From Paenibacillus sp. FSL R7-0204 (GTDB lineage: Bacteria > Bacillota > Bacilli > Paenibacillales > Paenibacillaceae), in assembly GCF_038002225.1 (NCBI RefSeq), contig NZ_JBBOCA010000001.1, forward strand, positions 1,674,001-1,738,000: DNA of 64,000 nt, in the 5' to 3' direction. The notes below the pieces were generated by a model. That model saw only the letters and a list, made by a program, of their open reading frames with translations. It did no database searches and was not told the DNA's origin. A program made the translations under genes and the position numbers. Of this stretch, positions 7,680 through 17,081 are shown piece by piece (the first letter of the stretch is position 1; each line of letters opens with the position of its first letter).

Positions 7680-8962
7680 AGCTGGTTGTTATCGGAGCGG
7701 GGTCATCGTATACGCCTGAATTAATTGAAGGGATCATCCTGCACCACCAGGAGCTTCCTGTCCGCGAAATATGGCTGGTGGATATTGAAGAAGGAAGAGA
7801 GAAGCTACATACGATTACGGAACTGAGCAAGCGGATGATTGCCGAGTCCAGACTGCCGATTACCATTGCAGCGACGCTTGACCGCCGGGAGGCCATTGCC
7901 GGAGCGGACTTCGTCTGCACGCAGATCCGGGTAGGGATGCTTGAAGCACGCAAGTGGGACGAATTGATTCCGCTTGAGTACGGTGTCATCGGTCAGGAGA
8001 CTACAGGCCCTGGAGGAATGATGAAGGGCCTGCGGACCATCCCGGTTATTCTGGATATTTGCAAGGATATCGAGGAGCTGGCCCCGGATGCCTGGCTGCT
8101 GAATTTTACGAATCCGGCCGGGATGGTGACTGAAGCTGTTCACAAATATTCATCGGTTAGAAGCGTGGGCCTGTGCAACTCGCCGATCGGATTTCAGAAG
8201 TGGCTCTCCGAATTCTTCGGGCTTCCCGTGGAGAAGATCTATGCGGAGTTTGTCGGCATCAACCATCTGCACTGGGTATCCGATGTCGTGATTGACGGGA
8301 AGAGCAAGCTGCAGGAGCTTATTGATTACCCTGAGAGCTATAAGGCAAGCAATGTGCCGTTTGATTCCTGGGACCACCGGTTTCTGAACGGTCTGAAGGC
8401 TATCCCTTCCTATTATCTGAGCTATTACTATATGACGGACGCGATGCTGGCGGAACAGAAGGAAGCAGCGGCAACGGCCGGATCACGCGCTGAAGTTGTG
8501 AAGAAGGTGGAGGAGGAGCTATTCGAGCTGTACCGGAACGTGGAGCTGAAGGAGAAGCCGAAGCAGCTGGAACAGCGTGGCGGAGCCTATTACTCGGAGG
8601 CGGCAGTGCTGCTGATGCGCTCTATCCATAATGATTCCCGCGATATCCAGACGCTGAATGTAAGGAATAACGGGATTATTGATTTCCTGCCGGACGATGC
8701 CTCGATTGAGGTGAACTGTATGGTCACCAAGCAGGGGCCACTGCCGATTCCGCTGCGCAAGGTGCCCCAGTCTGTCAGAGGCCTGCTGGCTGCGGTCAAG
8801 CAATATGAGAGTCTTACGATCGAGGCGGCTGTGCACGGAGACCGGGATGTGGCCCTGCAGGCGATGGTTCATCATCCGCTCATGCCTTCGGTCACCGTAG
8901 CGGAACAGCTGCTGGATGAAATGCTGGAGAAGAACAAACCGTTTTTGCCGTTATTTCAATAG
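7664..8962 (+). CDS. GH4 family 6-phospho-beta-glucosidase-like glycosidase
   Basis: 432-aa protein with an N-terminal NAD-binding Rossmann motif (KLVVIGAGSSYTPELIEGII) and the GH4 metal-site residues: Cys and Asn in LCNSPIGF and His in GINHLHW. The pattern resembles 6-phospho-beta-glucosidases (LicH/CelF type), which use NAD+ and Mn2+ and an oxidation-elimination mechanism. It acts in the cytoplasm on phosphorylated disaccharides. SD AAGGAGGAG lies inside the kinase gene, whose end it overlaps. GH4 6-phosphoglucosidases usually follow a PTS; none is present here, so the upstream kinase probably makes the substrate. Confidence 0.88.
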   Translation: MGETLKLVVIGAGSSYTPELIEGIILHHQELPVREIWLVDIEEGREKLHTITELSKRMIAESRLPITIAATLDRREAIAGADFVCTQIRVGMLEARKWDELIPLEYGVIGQETTGPGGMMKGLRTIPVILDICKDIEELAPDAWLLNFTNPAGMVTEAVHKYSSVRSVGLCNSPIGFQKWLSEFFGLPVEKIYAEFVGINHLHWVSDVVIDGKSKLQELIDYPESYKASNVPFDSWDHRFLNGLKAIPSYYLSYYYMTDAMLAEQKEAAATAGSRAEVVKKVEEELFELYRNVELKEKPKQLEQRGGAYYSEAAVLLMRSIHNDSRDIQTLNVRNNGIIDFLPDDASIEVNCMVTKQGPLPIPLRKVPQSVRGLLAAVKQYESLTIEAAVHGDRDVALQAMVHHPLMPSVTVAEQLLDEMLEKNKPFLPLFQ

Positions 8963-8986
8963 AATCGTCCAGAGGAGGTCAAGCGG

Positions 8987-9913
8987 ATGAATACGGCCGG
9001 GAAACCGAGCAGGTGGAAGAAATTTAACAGTCAATTGGATTTGCAGTCTATGGTTTGGCCGGGAATTATCTTTGTATTCATTTTCAGTTACATTCCGATG
9101 TATGGCGTGGTTATGGCGTTCCAGCAATACGATATTTTCGGCGGCATGATGAATAGCCCCTGGGTGGGATGGATGCAATTCAGAATGTTCTTCGAAGCGC
9201 CGGAGTTCTGGAATGTGATGCGTAACACCCTTGTAATTAGCCTGTTAAAATTGATTATCTCTTTTCCTGCCCCGATACTGCTTGCGCTGATGCTGAATGA
9301 AGTCGGGCATATGGGCTTCAAGCGCGTGATCCAGACCGTCAGCTACTTACCTTATTTCCTGTCCTGGGTTATTGTATCCGGTTTCGTATTTTCGCTGTTA
9401 TCCGTTGATAACGGAACGGTGAACTATCTGCTGGAGCGGTTCAATCTGGTCCAGGAGCCGGTTAACTTCCTTGCGGTACCCAAATACTTCTGGTCTATTC
9501 TGGTAAGTGTAAATGTGTGGAAGGAAGTCGGATTCGGAAGTATTGTCTATCTGGCGGCGATTGCCGGCATTGATCCGACCCTGTATGAGGCTGCATCCAT
9601 AGACGGAGCAAGCCGGTTTAAGCAAATTCACCTGATTACACTCCCCAGCATTACCCCCATTATCGTCATCTTTATGATTCTTGCCATCGGCGGTCTGCTC
9701 AGTGCGGGCTTCGAGGATATTCTGCTGCTTGCAACCAATCCAATCCTCAGGCCCTACTCCGATGTTATCGATACCTATGTGTACCGCGTCGGGATATTAA
9801 ATGCCAGATTCTCTTATGCGACAGCGGTAGGGCTGTTCAAAGCGGTAATCAGTGTCATTCTGCTGGTAACGGCTAACAAAATCGCCCGCCGGGCAGATGT
9901 AAGTCTCTGGTAG
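8987..9913 (+). CDS. ABC sugar transporter permease (LplB/MalF type)
   Basis: 308-aa membrane protein with about six hydrophobic segments and the inner-membrane permease signature EAASIDGASRFKQIHLITLPSI, split here as EAASIDGASRFKQ then IHLITLPSI (about residues 203-224). It is of the LplB subgroup common in Paenibacillus for oligosaccharide uptake. SD AGAGGAGG precedes ATG 8987, 24 bp after the GH4 gene. It pairs with the next permease and the solute-binding lipoprotein. No ATPase is encoded in the operon; such systems commonly share an MsmX-type ATPase encoded elsewhere. Confidence 0.9.
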   Translation: MNTAGKPSRWKKFNSQLDLQSMVWPGIIFVFIFSYIPMYGVVMAFQQYDIFGGMMNSPWVGWMQFRMFFEAPEFWNVMRNTLVISLLKLIISFPAPILLALMLNEVGHMGFKRVIQTVSYLPYFLSWVIVSGFVFSLLSVDNGTVNYLLERFNLVQEPVNFLAVPKYFWSILVSVNVWKEVGFGSIVYLAAIAGIDPTLYEAASIDGASRFKQIHLITLPSITPIIVIFMILAIGGLLSAGFEDILLLATNPILRPYSDVIDTYVYRVGILNARFSYATAVGLFKAVISVILLVTANKIARRADVSLW

Positions 9914-9956
9914 ATACCACAACAATGCTCCATAAACCTTTTAGGAGGGCCGAACA

Positions 9957-10847
9957 ATGAGACTAAGCCTGGGCGACAAAATGATGCAGCGGAGTATTTA
10001 TATCCTTTTGGCATTGCTGGCGCTACTCATGCTGTACCCGTTTTGGAACGCGCTCGTCATTTCCTTTAATCTGGGGAGCGATACGGCGCTCGGCGGTGTA
10101 ACCTTGTGGCCGAGAGCCTTTACCCTGGAAAATTATTATATTGTGTTTCAGGATGACCGCCTGCTGAATTCGTTTCTGATCACCATTCTCAGAACGCTCT
10201 GCGGCACAGCATTATCCGTATTCTTTACGGCCTTGCTAGCTTACGGCATGTCCAAGAAGACCTTACTTTTCCGCAAGCAATACATGGTGTTTTTCATGAT
10301 TACGATGTTCTTCAGCGGAGGGCTTATCCCCAGTTATTTACTCATCCGTTCTTTGGGGATGCTGGATACCTTTTGGGTGCTGATTATCCCCGGCATCATC
10401 AGCGTCTGGAACATGATTGTCATCCGCACCTTCTTCAATGCTCTGCCTGAGGGACTGGAGGAATCCGCCAAAATCGACGGCTGCAGCAACTACGGCATTT
10501 TCTTCCGGATCGTGATTCCCGTCTCCGGCCCGGTGCTGGCTACGATAGCCTTATTCACCGCAGTCGGTTACTGGAATGACTGGTTTACGGGAGCGATCTA
10601 CATTACCGAGGATCGCCTGCTGCCTATACAGACGCTGCTGCGGCAGGTAATGAACTCCAACATCATGACCCAGATTGGCTCCTCGAATGCGATCGCGCTG
10701 GATCATATGAACCGGAATCGGACGATTACCACGAAGTCACTGACTATGGCTACGATGATGATCGCTACTATTCCGATTATCCTGACCTACCCTTTTCTCC
10801 AGAAGTACTTTGTGAAGGGCGTGATGGTCGGTTCATTGAAAGAATAG
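9957..10847 (+). CDS. ABC sugar transporter permease (YtcP/MalG type)
   Basis: 296-aa membrane protein, the second permease of the importer, with the conserved EAA loop GLEESAKIDGCSNYGIFFRI and about six membrane spans. SD TTAGGAGGG precedes ATG 9957. Its size and order (LplB-like, then YtcP-like, then binding protein) match the usual CUT1-subclass arrangement in Paenibacillus. Confidence 0.9.
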   Translation: MRLSLGDKMMQRSIYILLALLALLMLYPFWNALVISFNLGSDTALGGVTLWPRAFTLENYYIVFQDDRLLNSFLITILRTLCGTALSVFFTALLAYGMSKKTLLFRKQYMVFFMITMFFSGGLIPSYLLIRSLGMLDTFWVLIIPGIISVWNMIVIRTFFNALPEGLEESAKIDGCSNYGIFFRIVIPVSGPVLATIALFTAVGYWNDWFTGAIYITEDRLLPIQTLLRQVMNSNIMTQIGSSNAIALDHMNRNRTITTKSLTMATMMIATIPIILTYPFLQKYFVKGVMVGSLKE

Positions 10848-10881
10848 CAGTCCCCATCTTACGTAGAAAGAAGGAAAAAGA

Positions 10882-12516
10882 ATGCGCAAACGCCTAACAT
10901 GGATAGCTCTGTTGCTGACTTCGCTGGTGCTGCTGCTCGCTGCCTGTAGCGGAGGGGGGAATTCTGACACTTCACAGAACAATCTGAATACCGAGGCCGC
11001 TACAGATGACGGCAGCGGGATCAAGCCTGTCACCTTCAGCTTCTATGGCAACTACGACTGGCTCACGACATCACCATGGGGGGAGAATGAGGCGACGAAG
11101 TGGATTCAGGAGAACCGCAAGGTTACGGTTGAACCGATCCAATCCGGAGGAGCGGCCGGAGAAAAGCTGAATACGATGATCGTCGGCGGTGATTTGCCGG
11201 ATGTCATTTTTACGGACCGGGGGTCCTCGGTAGAACGGCTAGTGCAGGCAGGGCAGCTCGTTGCGCTGGATGATTACTATGAGAAATATCCGAACTTCAA
11301 GAAATATGTGAAGGAATCGACCCAGAATCTGCTCCGTTCAGAGGACGGGAAAATCTATCAAATCCCGAACTGGTATACCTCCGGGCAATTCGGCAACGGC
11401 GGATGGATGGTGAATAAGGATATCTATAACGCACTCGGCCGGCCAGCGCTGGAGACCTTTGATGACTTGTATCAATATTTGGTCCTTGTGCAAGACAAGT
11501 ATCCGGATGTAGTCCCTCTGGAGGTTGGGGAGAAGGGGGCAGGTCTGGAAATTATGTATGGCGGCTTCAGGGAGAACGCTACCAGCAAGTTCGTTACACT
11601 CATGGGTTATCCGGATGGCGACAAGCTGACCTCTATCCTGGACGATCCCGCTTACGAGGAGATGGTGCTGTATATCAATAAGCTGTACCGTGAGCGCCTG
11701 ATTACGCAGGATGCGCTGCAGCAAACCCAGGATGCGGTCAAGGAAAAGGTCAATACCGGCCGGGTAGCAGTCATGGTGGAATCCAATATCACTACGTATG
11801 GGGCCGAGGGACACCGGGCATTGACGGCAAGCCATCCGGACAGCGGTTATGAAATTATCTGGCCGGTACACAAAGCCGGTATAGACAAGACCAAAGTGTT
11901 TGTAAGCGGCTTTGAGACGCTGGGCTGGAACGTCAGTGTCATTACCAAACAAGCCAAGGACCCGGAGGCTATCTTCGCTTATTTTGACTGGATTACGGGT
12001 CCGGAGGGACAGAAGGTGCTGTTCTTCGGCCCTAAGGGCTTGTACTGGGATGAAGAGGATGCTGACGGAGCACCGATCCCGAATGAGAAATACAAGACAA
12101 CGCCTGCTAACGAGCGTACGGATACGATGCGGAAATTCGAGGATTTCAATTGGGCGGGAAATACAACCTTCATTGATACGGCCAAAATGAGCCTCGAGGC
12201 GCTGCTCTCCGCGAATCAGAAGTCATGGGAGACTGTGGCGCAGTCCACCGTGACCTGGAAAACTGCGCTGGACATTACACAATTCGTAAATACTGATCCT
12301 CTACCGGATACGGAGACCGGCATCATTGCACAGAATGTCGCGGATATCTATACCCTTGCTTATGCCCAGATGGTTCAGGCGAAGTCGGACGAAGAGGTGC
12401 TGGCAGCACTGGATACCGCCAGAAAGAACACCGCCAAAGCCGGGCTGGATAAGCTGCTGGAGTTCAGAACTGAAAAATGGCAGGAAAATGTTAAGAAAAT
12501 CAACGCTACGAAATAA
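10882..12516 (+). CDS. Extracellular solute-binding lipoprotein of the glycan importer
   Basis: 544-aa protein with a lipoprotein signal (LLAACSGGGN, Cys about residue 22) and the large family-1 solute-binding fold of the LipO/YtcQ group. It includes the typical PEAIFAYFDWITGPEGQKV stretch near residue 370, usual in binding proteins paired with LplB/YtcP permeases. It should capture the oligosaccharide outside the membrane. SD AGAAGGAAAAAG lies upstream of ATG 10882. It follows the two permeases and precedes two glycosidase genes. Confidence 0.9.
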   Translation: MRKRLTWIALLLTSLVLLLAACSGGGNSDTSQNNLNTEAATDDGSGIKPVTFSFYGNYDWLTTSPWGENEATKWIQENRKVTVEPIQSGGAAGEKLNTMIVGGDLPDVIFTDRGSSVERLVQAGQLVALDDYYEKYPNFKKYVKESTQNLLRSEDGKIYQIPNWYTSGQFGNGGWMVNKDIYNALGRPALETFDDLYQYLVLVQDKYPDVVPLEVGEKGAGLEIMYGGFRENATSKFVTLMGYPDGDKLTSILDDPAYEEMVLYINKLYRERLITQDALQQTQDAVKEKVNTGRVAVMVESNITTYGAEGHRALTASHPDSGYEIIWPVHKAGIDKTKVFVSGFETLGWNVSVITKQAKDPEAIFAYFDWITGPEGQKVLFFGPKGLYWDEEDADGAPIPNEKYKTTPANERTDTMRKFEDFNWAGNTTFIDTAKMSLEALLSANQKSWETVAQSTVTWKTALDITQFVNTDPLPDTETGIIAQNVADIYTLAYAQMVQAKSDEEVLAALDTARKNTAKAGLDKLLEFRTEKWQENVKKINATK

Positions 12517-12558
12517 CTCTTGTTAGAAGTTAAATAAGAATAAAGCGGAGGCGAGATT

Positions 12559-14298
12559 ATGACATTTGCACTGAGATCGAGGTTCATGGCAGTACTAGGT
12601 ATCGTGTTGGTTTCTTCGGTAGCGGGGGGTTCCCTTCCTCTGCCGGTCCAGGCCGAGGAGCAGAGTAACCCCCCTTTTGAAACGGAAGTGATTGTACGGA
12701 CGGTGAATCAGTTCAAGAACCTGGCGGATGTCCAGAATTTCATCAGTCTGTCCACCAGCTACGGGGTCGATGTCATCAGTATGAACGTGAAGCAGGATGA
12801 AGATGATGAGGTTCCGTCCGGCAGTGTATTTTATCAGAGTGATATCGCCCCCATTGCCCAGGGCTACCAGAATTTCGATGCCCTGCAGGCGGTCATTACG
12901 GCAGCCCATGCTGCAGGAATCAAGGTTCATGCCTGGATTCCCCAGTTCCATGACCAGCAGGCCTTCCTCGCGCATGATGAATGGCAGATGCAGGCGCTGG
13001 TTGACGGGGTTCAGACTCCGTTTACAGGGGCTAACGGTAACGAATATTTCGTCAATCCGATTCACCATGAAGTGCAGCAATATGAGCGTTCGATTATTCA
13101 GGAAGTGATCGAGAATTATGATGTTGACGGTGTTGTGCTGGACTGGATACGCTTCGACAATTACAACATGGACGTCAGTGACTACACGGTCGCGAAGTAT
13201 CAGGCGCAGTTCGGATATTCCCCGCTAAGCATTGACTTCGATACAGATTCGCCGCAGCGTCAGCAGTGGAATGAATGGAGAACCGAGCAAATTGGACAGT
13301 ATGTTGGCGATATCCGTGAGGATATTTCCGAATCTTCGAATCCGGATGTGCAGCTCGGTGTGTATATTTTGCCGCCGGAATTTACCGAGGTTGGACAGAA
13401 TGTAGCCAAGTTCAAGGATGAGATCGACTTCATCGCACCGATGGCGTATTTCGATGACTGGGAGTTCAACAGTGATTGGGTATACAGCACTTCCTACGGC
13501 ATCCTGAAGGATACGAGCGACCGGATTAGCGGCAGTAATGCGGACATCGTAGCCACCCTGGATAATGACTGGACCGATGATCAATATCAGGAGGTCTACA
13601 AAGGTATCCGCGAGAATTATCCGGACGTGAAGCGCCTGTCGTTCTTCGCCTATGGAGCCTGGCCGGAAGATGAGCTGGCGAATATCCATGAACGTGAGAC
13701 CTGGCCGGCGCCAGGCTGGACGCCTCCGGTCGAGCAGGACTATCCGGCCCAGCTTCCTGCGGTATGGAAAGCGCGGAATATTGGTTCCATGCCGGGGAAC
13801 GCCACCTACAATGCTTCCAACAAGCAATTTACACTCAGCAGCAGCTCTACGGATATTTGGGGCAATGGGGATCAGTTGAATTATATCTATCAGCCCGTGA
13901 GCGGCAATGCGGAGATTGTGGTTAAGGTGCAGTCCACCAGCTGGCTGGACGGCTGGGCCAAGGCCGGCATTATGATCCGGGAGTCCCTGAGCCATAATTC
14001 CAAGCACGCGGATATGATGCTTACCCCCTCGAATGGGGCCACCTTCCAGTATCGTTCAGAAACGGCGGGAACTATGGCCGATCATACGGCAACTGCCTCA
14101 GCTCCGAAATGGCTGAAGCTGACTAGAACCGGCAATACGTTCAAAGGGTCGATTTCGGCAAATGGGAGCAGCTGGCAGACGGTCGGAACCATTCAGATCC
14201 CGATGAAAAGCAAGGTGTATATCGGGATTGCCCTTAGCAATCCCGGGAATGACTCGCGGAACAAGGCTGTGTTTGGAAATGTGAAGGTTACGGATTAA
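12559..14298 (+). CDS. Secreted glycosidase-like protein (GHL10-type barrel plus beta-sandwich domain)
   Basis: 579-aa protein with a signal peptide (hydrophobic residues about 8-27, then PVQAEEQ). Residues about 35-400 look like a TIM-barrel glycosyl-hydrolase-like domain of the YngK/GHL10 kind (AAHAAGIKVHAWIPQFHD; YDVDGVVLDWIRFDNYN, whose Asp and Arg would sit at barrel strand ends). Residues about 415-579 form a laminin-G/DUF1349-like beta-sandwich (AGIMIRESLSHNSKHADMML), probably for carbohydrate binding. It is the only clearly exported enzyme of the operon and would trim polymer outside the cell before import. The exact activity is not predictable. Confidence 0.75.
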   Translation: MTFALRSRFMAVLGIVLVSSVAGGSLPLPVQAEEQSNPPFETEVIVRTVNQFKNLADVQNFISLSTSYGVDVISMNVKQDEDDEVPSGSVFYQSDIAPIAQGYQNFDALQAVITAAHAAGIKVHAWIPQFHDQQAFLAHDEWQMQALVDGVQTPFTGANGNEYFVNPIHHEVQQYERSIIQEVIENYDVDGVVLDWIRFDNYNMDVSDYTVAKYQAQFGYSPLSIDFDTDSPQRQQWNEWRTEQIGQYVGDIREDISESSNPDVQLGVYILPPEFTEVGQNVAKFKDEIDFIAPMAYFDDWEFNSDWVYSTSYGILKDTSDRISGSNADIVATLDNDWTDDQYQEVYKGIRENYPDVKRLSFFAYGAWPEDELANIHERETWPAPGWTPPVEQDYPAQLPAVWKARNIGSMPGNATYNASNKQFTLSSSSTDIWGNGDQLNYIYQPVSGNAEIVVKVQSTSWLDGWAKAGIMIRESLSHNSKHADMMLTPSNGATFQYRSETAGTMADHTATASAPKWLKLTRTGNTFKGSISANGSSWQTVGTIQIPMKSKVYIGIALSNPGNDSRNKAVFGNVKVTD

Positions 14299-14310
14299 GG
14301 AGGTATGCAT

Positions 14311-16032
14311 ATGAACATGCCGCTAAAAGAACGGCAGTATTACTTTCGGGACTATTACGATCAGGGTGAAGAGTTGGTGGTGGAAGGGCAGCAGTTGAGA
14401 ATCGAGCTGACTTCAAAGTTCTCCATGATCCAGAAGTGGGAGTGGCCGCTTGCCGCCGAAGGCCCGATTGTGATCCTTGAGCCGTGTGGAGAAAATGAGG
14501 AAGCACCTGATCCTGGCAATATCAAGCTGGAGCTGGAATACGAGGGATTGCTTAAGGCGGATGGCTATCTGCTGGATATCCGTAAGGACGGCACAGTTAC
14601 CATAGCTGCCTCCAATAAGAGGGGACTACGGTATGGAATGGATGCTCTGCACCGGCTGCTGAGCGTAGGTGAAGGCAAGTGCCGGTTGCCTGTGGCGACC
14701 ATTCACGATGAGCCTTCTTTTCCGGTCCGCGGCATTATTGAAGGCTTCTATGGCACGCCGTGGAGCTGGGAGGACCGGAAGGATGCGGTGCGCTATCTGG
14801 CAGCTCACCGGATGAATACCTTCATGCACGCTCCCAAGGATGATCCCTATCACCGCGAGCTATGGCGTGAGCCTTATCCTGAGAATCTGTTCGAGCAGAT
14901 TCGTGAGCTGAAGCAGGAATGTGATACGCAGCTGGTGGACTTCTATTATTGCATTAGTCCGGGGAAGGATCTGCAGTTTCGTAGTAGGGATGATTTTGCC
15001 AGTCTGGAGGCGAAGCTGAGCGCGATGATCGCTATTGGTGTCCGGCATTTCGCCCTGCTGATGGATGACATCGACTACGCCTTGTCCGGGGAGAACCTTC
15101 ATTACCTGGAGCGCTCCGGACTGGCGCATGCTTATGTGGCCAACCGTGTCTACGACTATTTAAGCCGTCAATTGCAGAAGGTTACGCTGGTGATGTGCCC
15201 CTCTGAGTACTGGTCCTTCTGGGATACCGAATATAAGCGGGATATCCGCGAGAAGCTGCATCCAGACATCAAGATCTTCTGGACCGGCTCTGCCGTCTTT
15301 GCCCGGCAGGTCGGCAGCAGGAATGCAGGAGATAACTACAGCTATTACGGACATGAGCTGTGGCTGTGGGACAACATCCCCGTCAATGATGCCGACTACG
15401 ACCGGCTGTTTCTGGACCCGGTTCGCGGCCGTTATTCGCGGCTGGGGCAGACCGGACATCAGGCCGTGGTAGCGAACCCGATGGTTCAGTGGGAATGCTC
15501 CAAGATTACACTGAACACCCTGGCCCACTATATGTGGAACAGTGAGCGTTATATGCCGGAGCTCTCCTGGGAGCTGTCGGTCCGGGAATTCGCCGGAGAG
15601 CTGGCTGAGGATATGATGTTCTTCTGCCGCCAGAATCTGAACAGCCAGCTCTATAGCGGCGGATATGAGGAATTGAAAGAGGCTGCGCACAGTAAGGATA
15701 TCTGCGGGCTAGACGCGTATTTCGACCGCCTGGAGAGCGTCTCCTGCCGGTTACTTGAAATGGAGAATTCCAAGTTCCAGACGGAAGCAGGACCCTGGCT
15801 GCAAAGAGCCCTGGCGGATGTAGCACTGTGGAGAGCCTTGCGGCGGAAGATTGCCGGGACGACGGAACCCGGAGCCGATGAAGAACTGAGTAAGCGGGCC
15901 GAAGCCGCTCAGGCCTTCAAGGTCCGGCTGGGGAGTGATCCGGCCTGGATGGCAGCCGAGGCCTGGGGACTTGCCTCCAGGGAGGGCAAGAACGGATACC
16001 GGCTGATTTTGGCGGATAAGGTGGTAATTTAA
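14311..16032 (+). CDS. GH84-family beta-N-acetylhexosaminidase (O-GlcNAcase/NagJ-like)
   Basis: 573 aa from ATG 14311, which is 7 bp after AGGAGG; ATG 14305 abuts the SD and is less likely. Residues about 25-120 are the GH20b/84-associated alpha/beta domain. The catalytic barrel starts with VRGIIEGFYGTPWSWEDR, a GH84 hallmark, and carries the paired catalytic aspartates in ALLMDDIDYAL, used in substrate-assisted cleavage of the 2-acetamido group. There is no signal peptide, so it acts in the cytoplasm on imported GlcNAc-containing glycosides. It is the last gene of the operon and links the pathway to GlcNAc chemistry, agreeing with the GlcNAc-kinase-like protein upstream. Confidence 0.9.
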   Translation: MNMPLKERQYYFRDYYDQGEELVVEGQQLRIELTSKFSMIQKWEWPLAAEGPIVILEPCGENEEAPDPGNIKLELEYEGLLKADGYLLDIRKDGTVTIAASNKRGLRYGMDALHRLLSVGEGKCRLPVATIHDEPSFPVRGIIEGFYGTPWSWEDRKDAVRYLAAHRMNTFMHAPKDDPYHRELWREPYPENLFEQIRELKQECDTQLVDFYYCISPGKDLQFRSRDDFASLEAKLSAMIAIGVRHFALLMDDIDYALSGENLHYLERSGLAHAYVANRVYDYLSRQLQKVTLVMCPSEYWSFWDTEYKRDIREKLHPDIKIFWTGSAVFARQVGSRNAGDNYSYYGHELWLWDNIPVNDADYDRLFLDPVRGRYSRLGQTGHQAVVANPMVQWECSKITLNTLAHYMWNSERYMPELSWELSVREFAGELAEDMMFFCRQNLNSQLYSGGYEELKEAAHSKDICGLDAYFDRLESVSCRLLEMENSKFQTEAGPWLQRALADVALWRALRRKIAGTTEPGADEELSKRAEAAQAFKVRLGSDPAWMAAEAWGLASREGKNGYRLILADKVVI

Positions 16033-16061
16033 GCGCTTATTGATCCTGATTAATGGATAGT

Positions 16062-16165
16062 ACCGTACAAAAATCAAACGTAATGCTGGAAATATTGCCG
16101 CCATACTCTAATGACAATACGTGTAAGCCTTCCATTCCCCTTCGGGGTAAGGGGAGGTTTTTTGT
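16062..16165 (+). repeat. gerE 3'-end repeat, copy 4 (eroded), with terminator
   Basis: TACAAAAATCAAACGTAA aligns with TGCAAAAATTAAACGTAA of gerE (16 of 18). After an internal deletion of about 53 bp, GCTGGAAATATTGCCGCCAT and the following bases to GTAAGCCTTCC align with the gerE end at roughly two thirds identity. The hairpin CCTTCCATTCCCC-TTC-GGGGTAAGGGGAGG with six T residues closes the copy and would terminate the glycan operon. Confidence 0.7.
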
Positions 16166-16261
16166 TTATGTGCGAAAACAACGGAAGAGTGAGCTAGATC
16201 ACCGTCTGAATTTTATCAAATGATAAATTATAGCTATTAAGGTAATCCGGGAGGAAATGTA

Positions 16262-17023
16262 ATGAGCAGATATGAACAACAACGAAATTTTCTGAAATCC
16301 AATTTTCATGAATTCAAGCAGATTAAAACAGACAAGATTAAGGGCATTGCACAACCGCCGATTGTGAAGTCATTTCATGCGGAATCACTAATTATTGATC
16401 TGCCAAAGGTTAGTAGAGATGCAGTGAGTAAAGAGAGTATATTTGACTGTATAGAGCAGAGAAGAAGTACACGCTTCTATTCTGCGGACACTTTGAGTCT
16501 GGAGGAGCTGTCTTATTTATTGTGGGCCACCCAGGGGATTACGGGAATGAACAAGAACGGGCTTACGCTGCGGACTGTGCCCTGCAGTGGCGCGACACAC
16601 ACCTTTGAGACCTACCTTATGATTATGCGGGTAGAAGGCATCCGGCAGGGGATTTACAGATACCTTCCTGTGGAGCATAAGCTCTTGTTTATGTTTGAAT
16701 TGGACGGGCTGGAGCAGAAGATTGATGCCATTACGCTGGATCAGCCGTTTGTCCCTAACTTTGCACGCAAGGCTTCTGTGCTGTTCGTCTGGAGTACCAC
16801 ACCGTACCGTTCTGAATGGAAGTATGATATTTCAGCCCACAAAAAAATCCTCATCGATGTTGGACATGTCTGCCAGAACCTGTACTTAGCCAGTGAATCG
16901 ATCGGAGCAGGCGCCTGCGCTATCGGGATCTATGACCAGAAGCTGATTGATGGGATTTTGGCGCTGGACGGGGATGAAGAATTTGTGATCTATCTTGGCG
17001 CAGTGGGGAAGAAGCGGGAATAG
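16262..17023 (+). CDS. SagB/ThcOx-type FMN-dependent oxidoreductase (nitroreductase fold)
   Basis: 253-aa protein with the nitroreductase-fold landmarks of the SagB/ThcOx group: IFDCIEQRRSTRFYSADTLS (flavin-binding arginines), LSYLLWATQGITG, LRTVPCSGATHTFETYLMI, and IDVGHVCQNLYLASESIGAGAC towards the C-terminus. Relatives include azoline oxidases of RiPP pathways, but many act alone and are uncharacterised. No YcaO cyclase or transporter lies nearby, so RiPP involvement is not supported. SD GGGAGGAAATG precedes ATG 16262. A short gene of 38 codons follows. Confidence 0.85.
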   Translation: MSRYEQQRNFLKSNFHEFKQIKTDKIKGIAQPPIVKSFHAESLIIDLPKVSRDAVSKESIFDCIEQRRSTRFYSADTLSLEELSYLLWATQGITGMNKNGLTLRTVPCSGATHTFETYLMIMRVEGIRQGIYRYLPVEHKLLFMFELDGLEQKIDAITLDQPFVPNFARKASVLFVWSTTPYRSEWKYDISAHKKILIDVGHVCQNLYLASESIGAGACAIGIYDQKLIDGILALDGDEEFVIYLGAVGKKRE

Positions 17024-17081
17024 CATACTTTATAGAGTCTCTATATAGTGAACGGAAAAATGTAACTTGCTGGGAGGTACT

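Noticed and set aside
3215..16165. Insertion sequence or phage carrying the gerE repeats
   Set aside because: No transposase, integrase or terminal inverted repeats were found between the copies.
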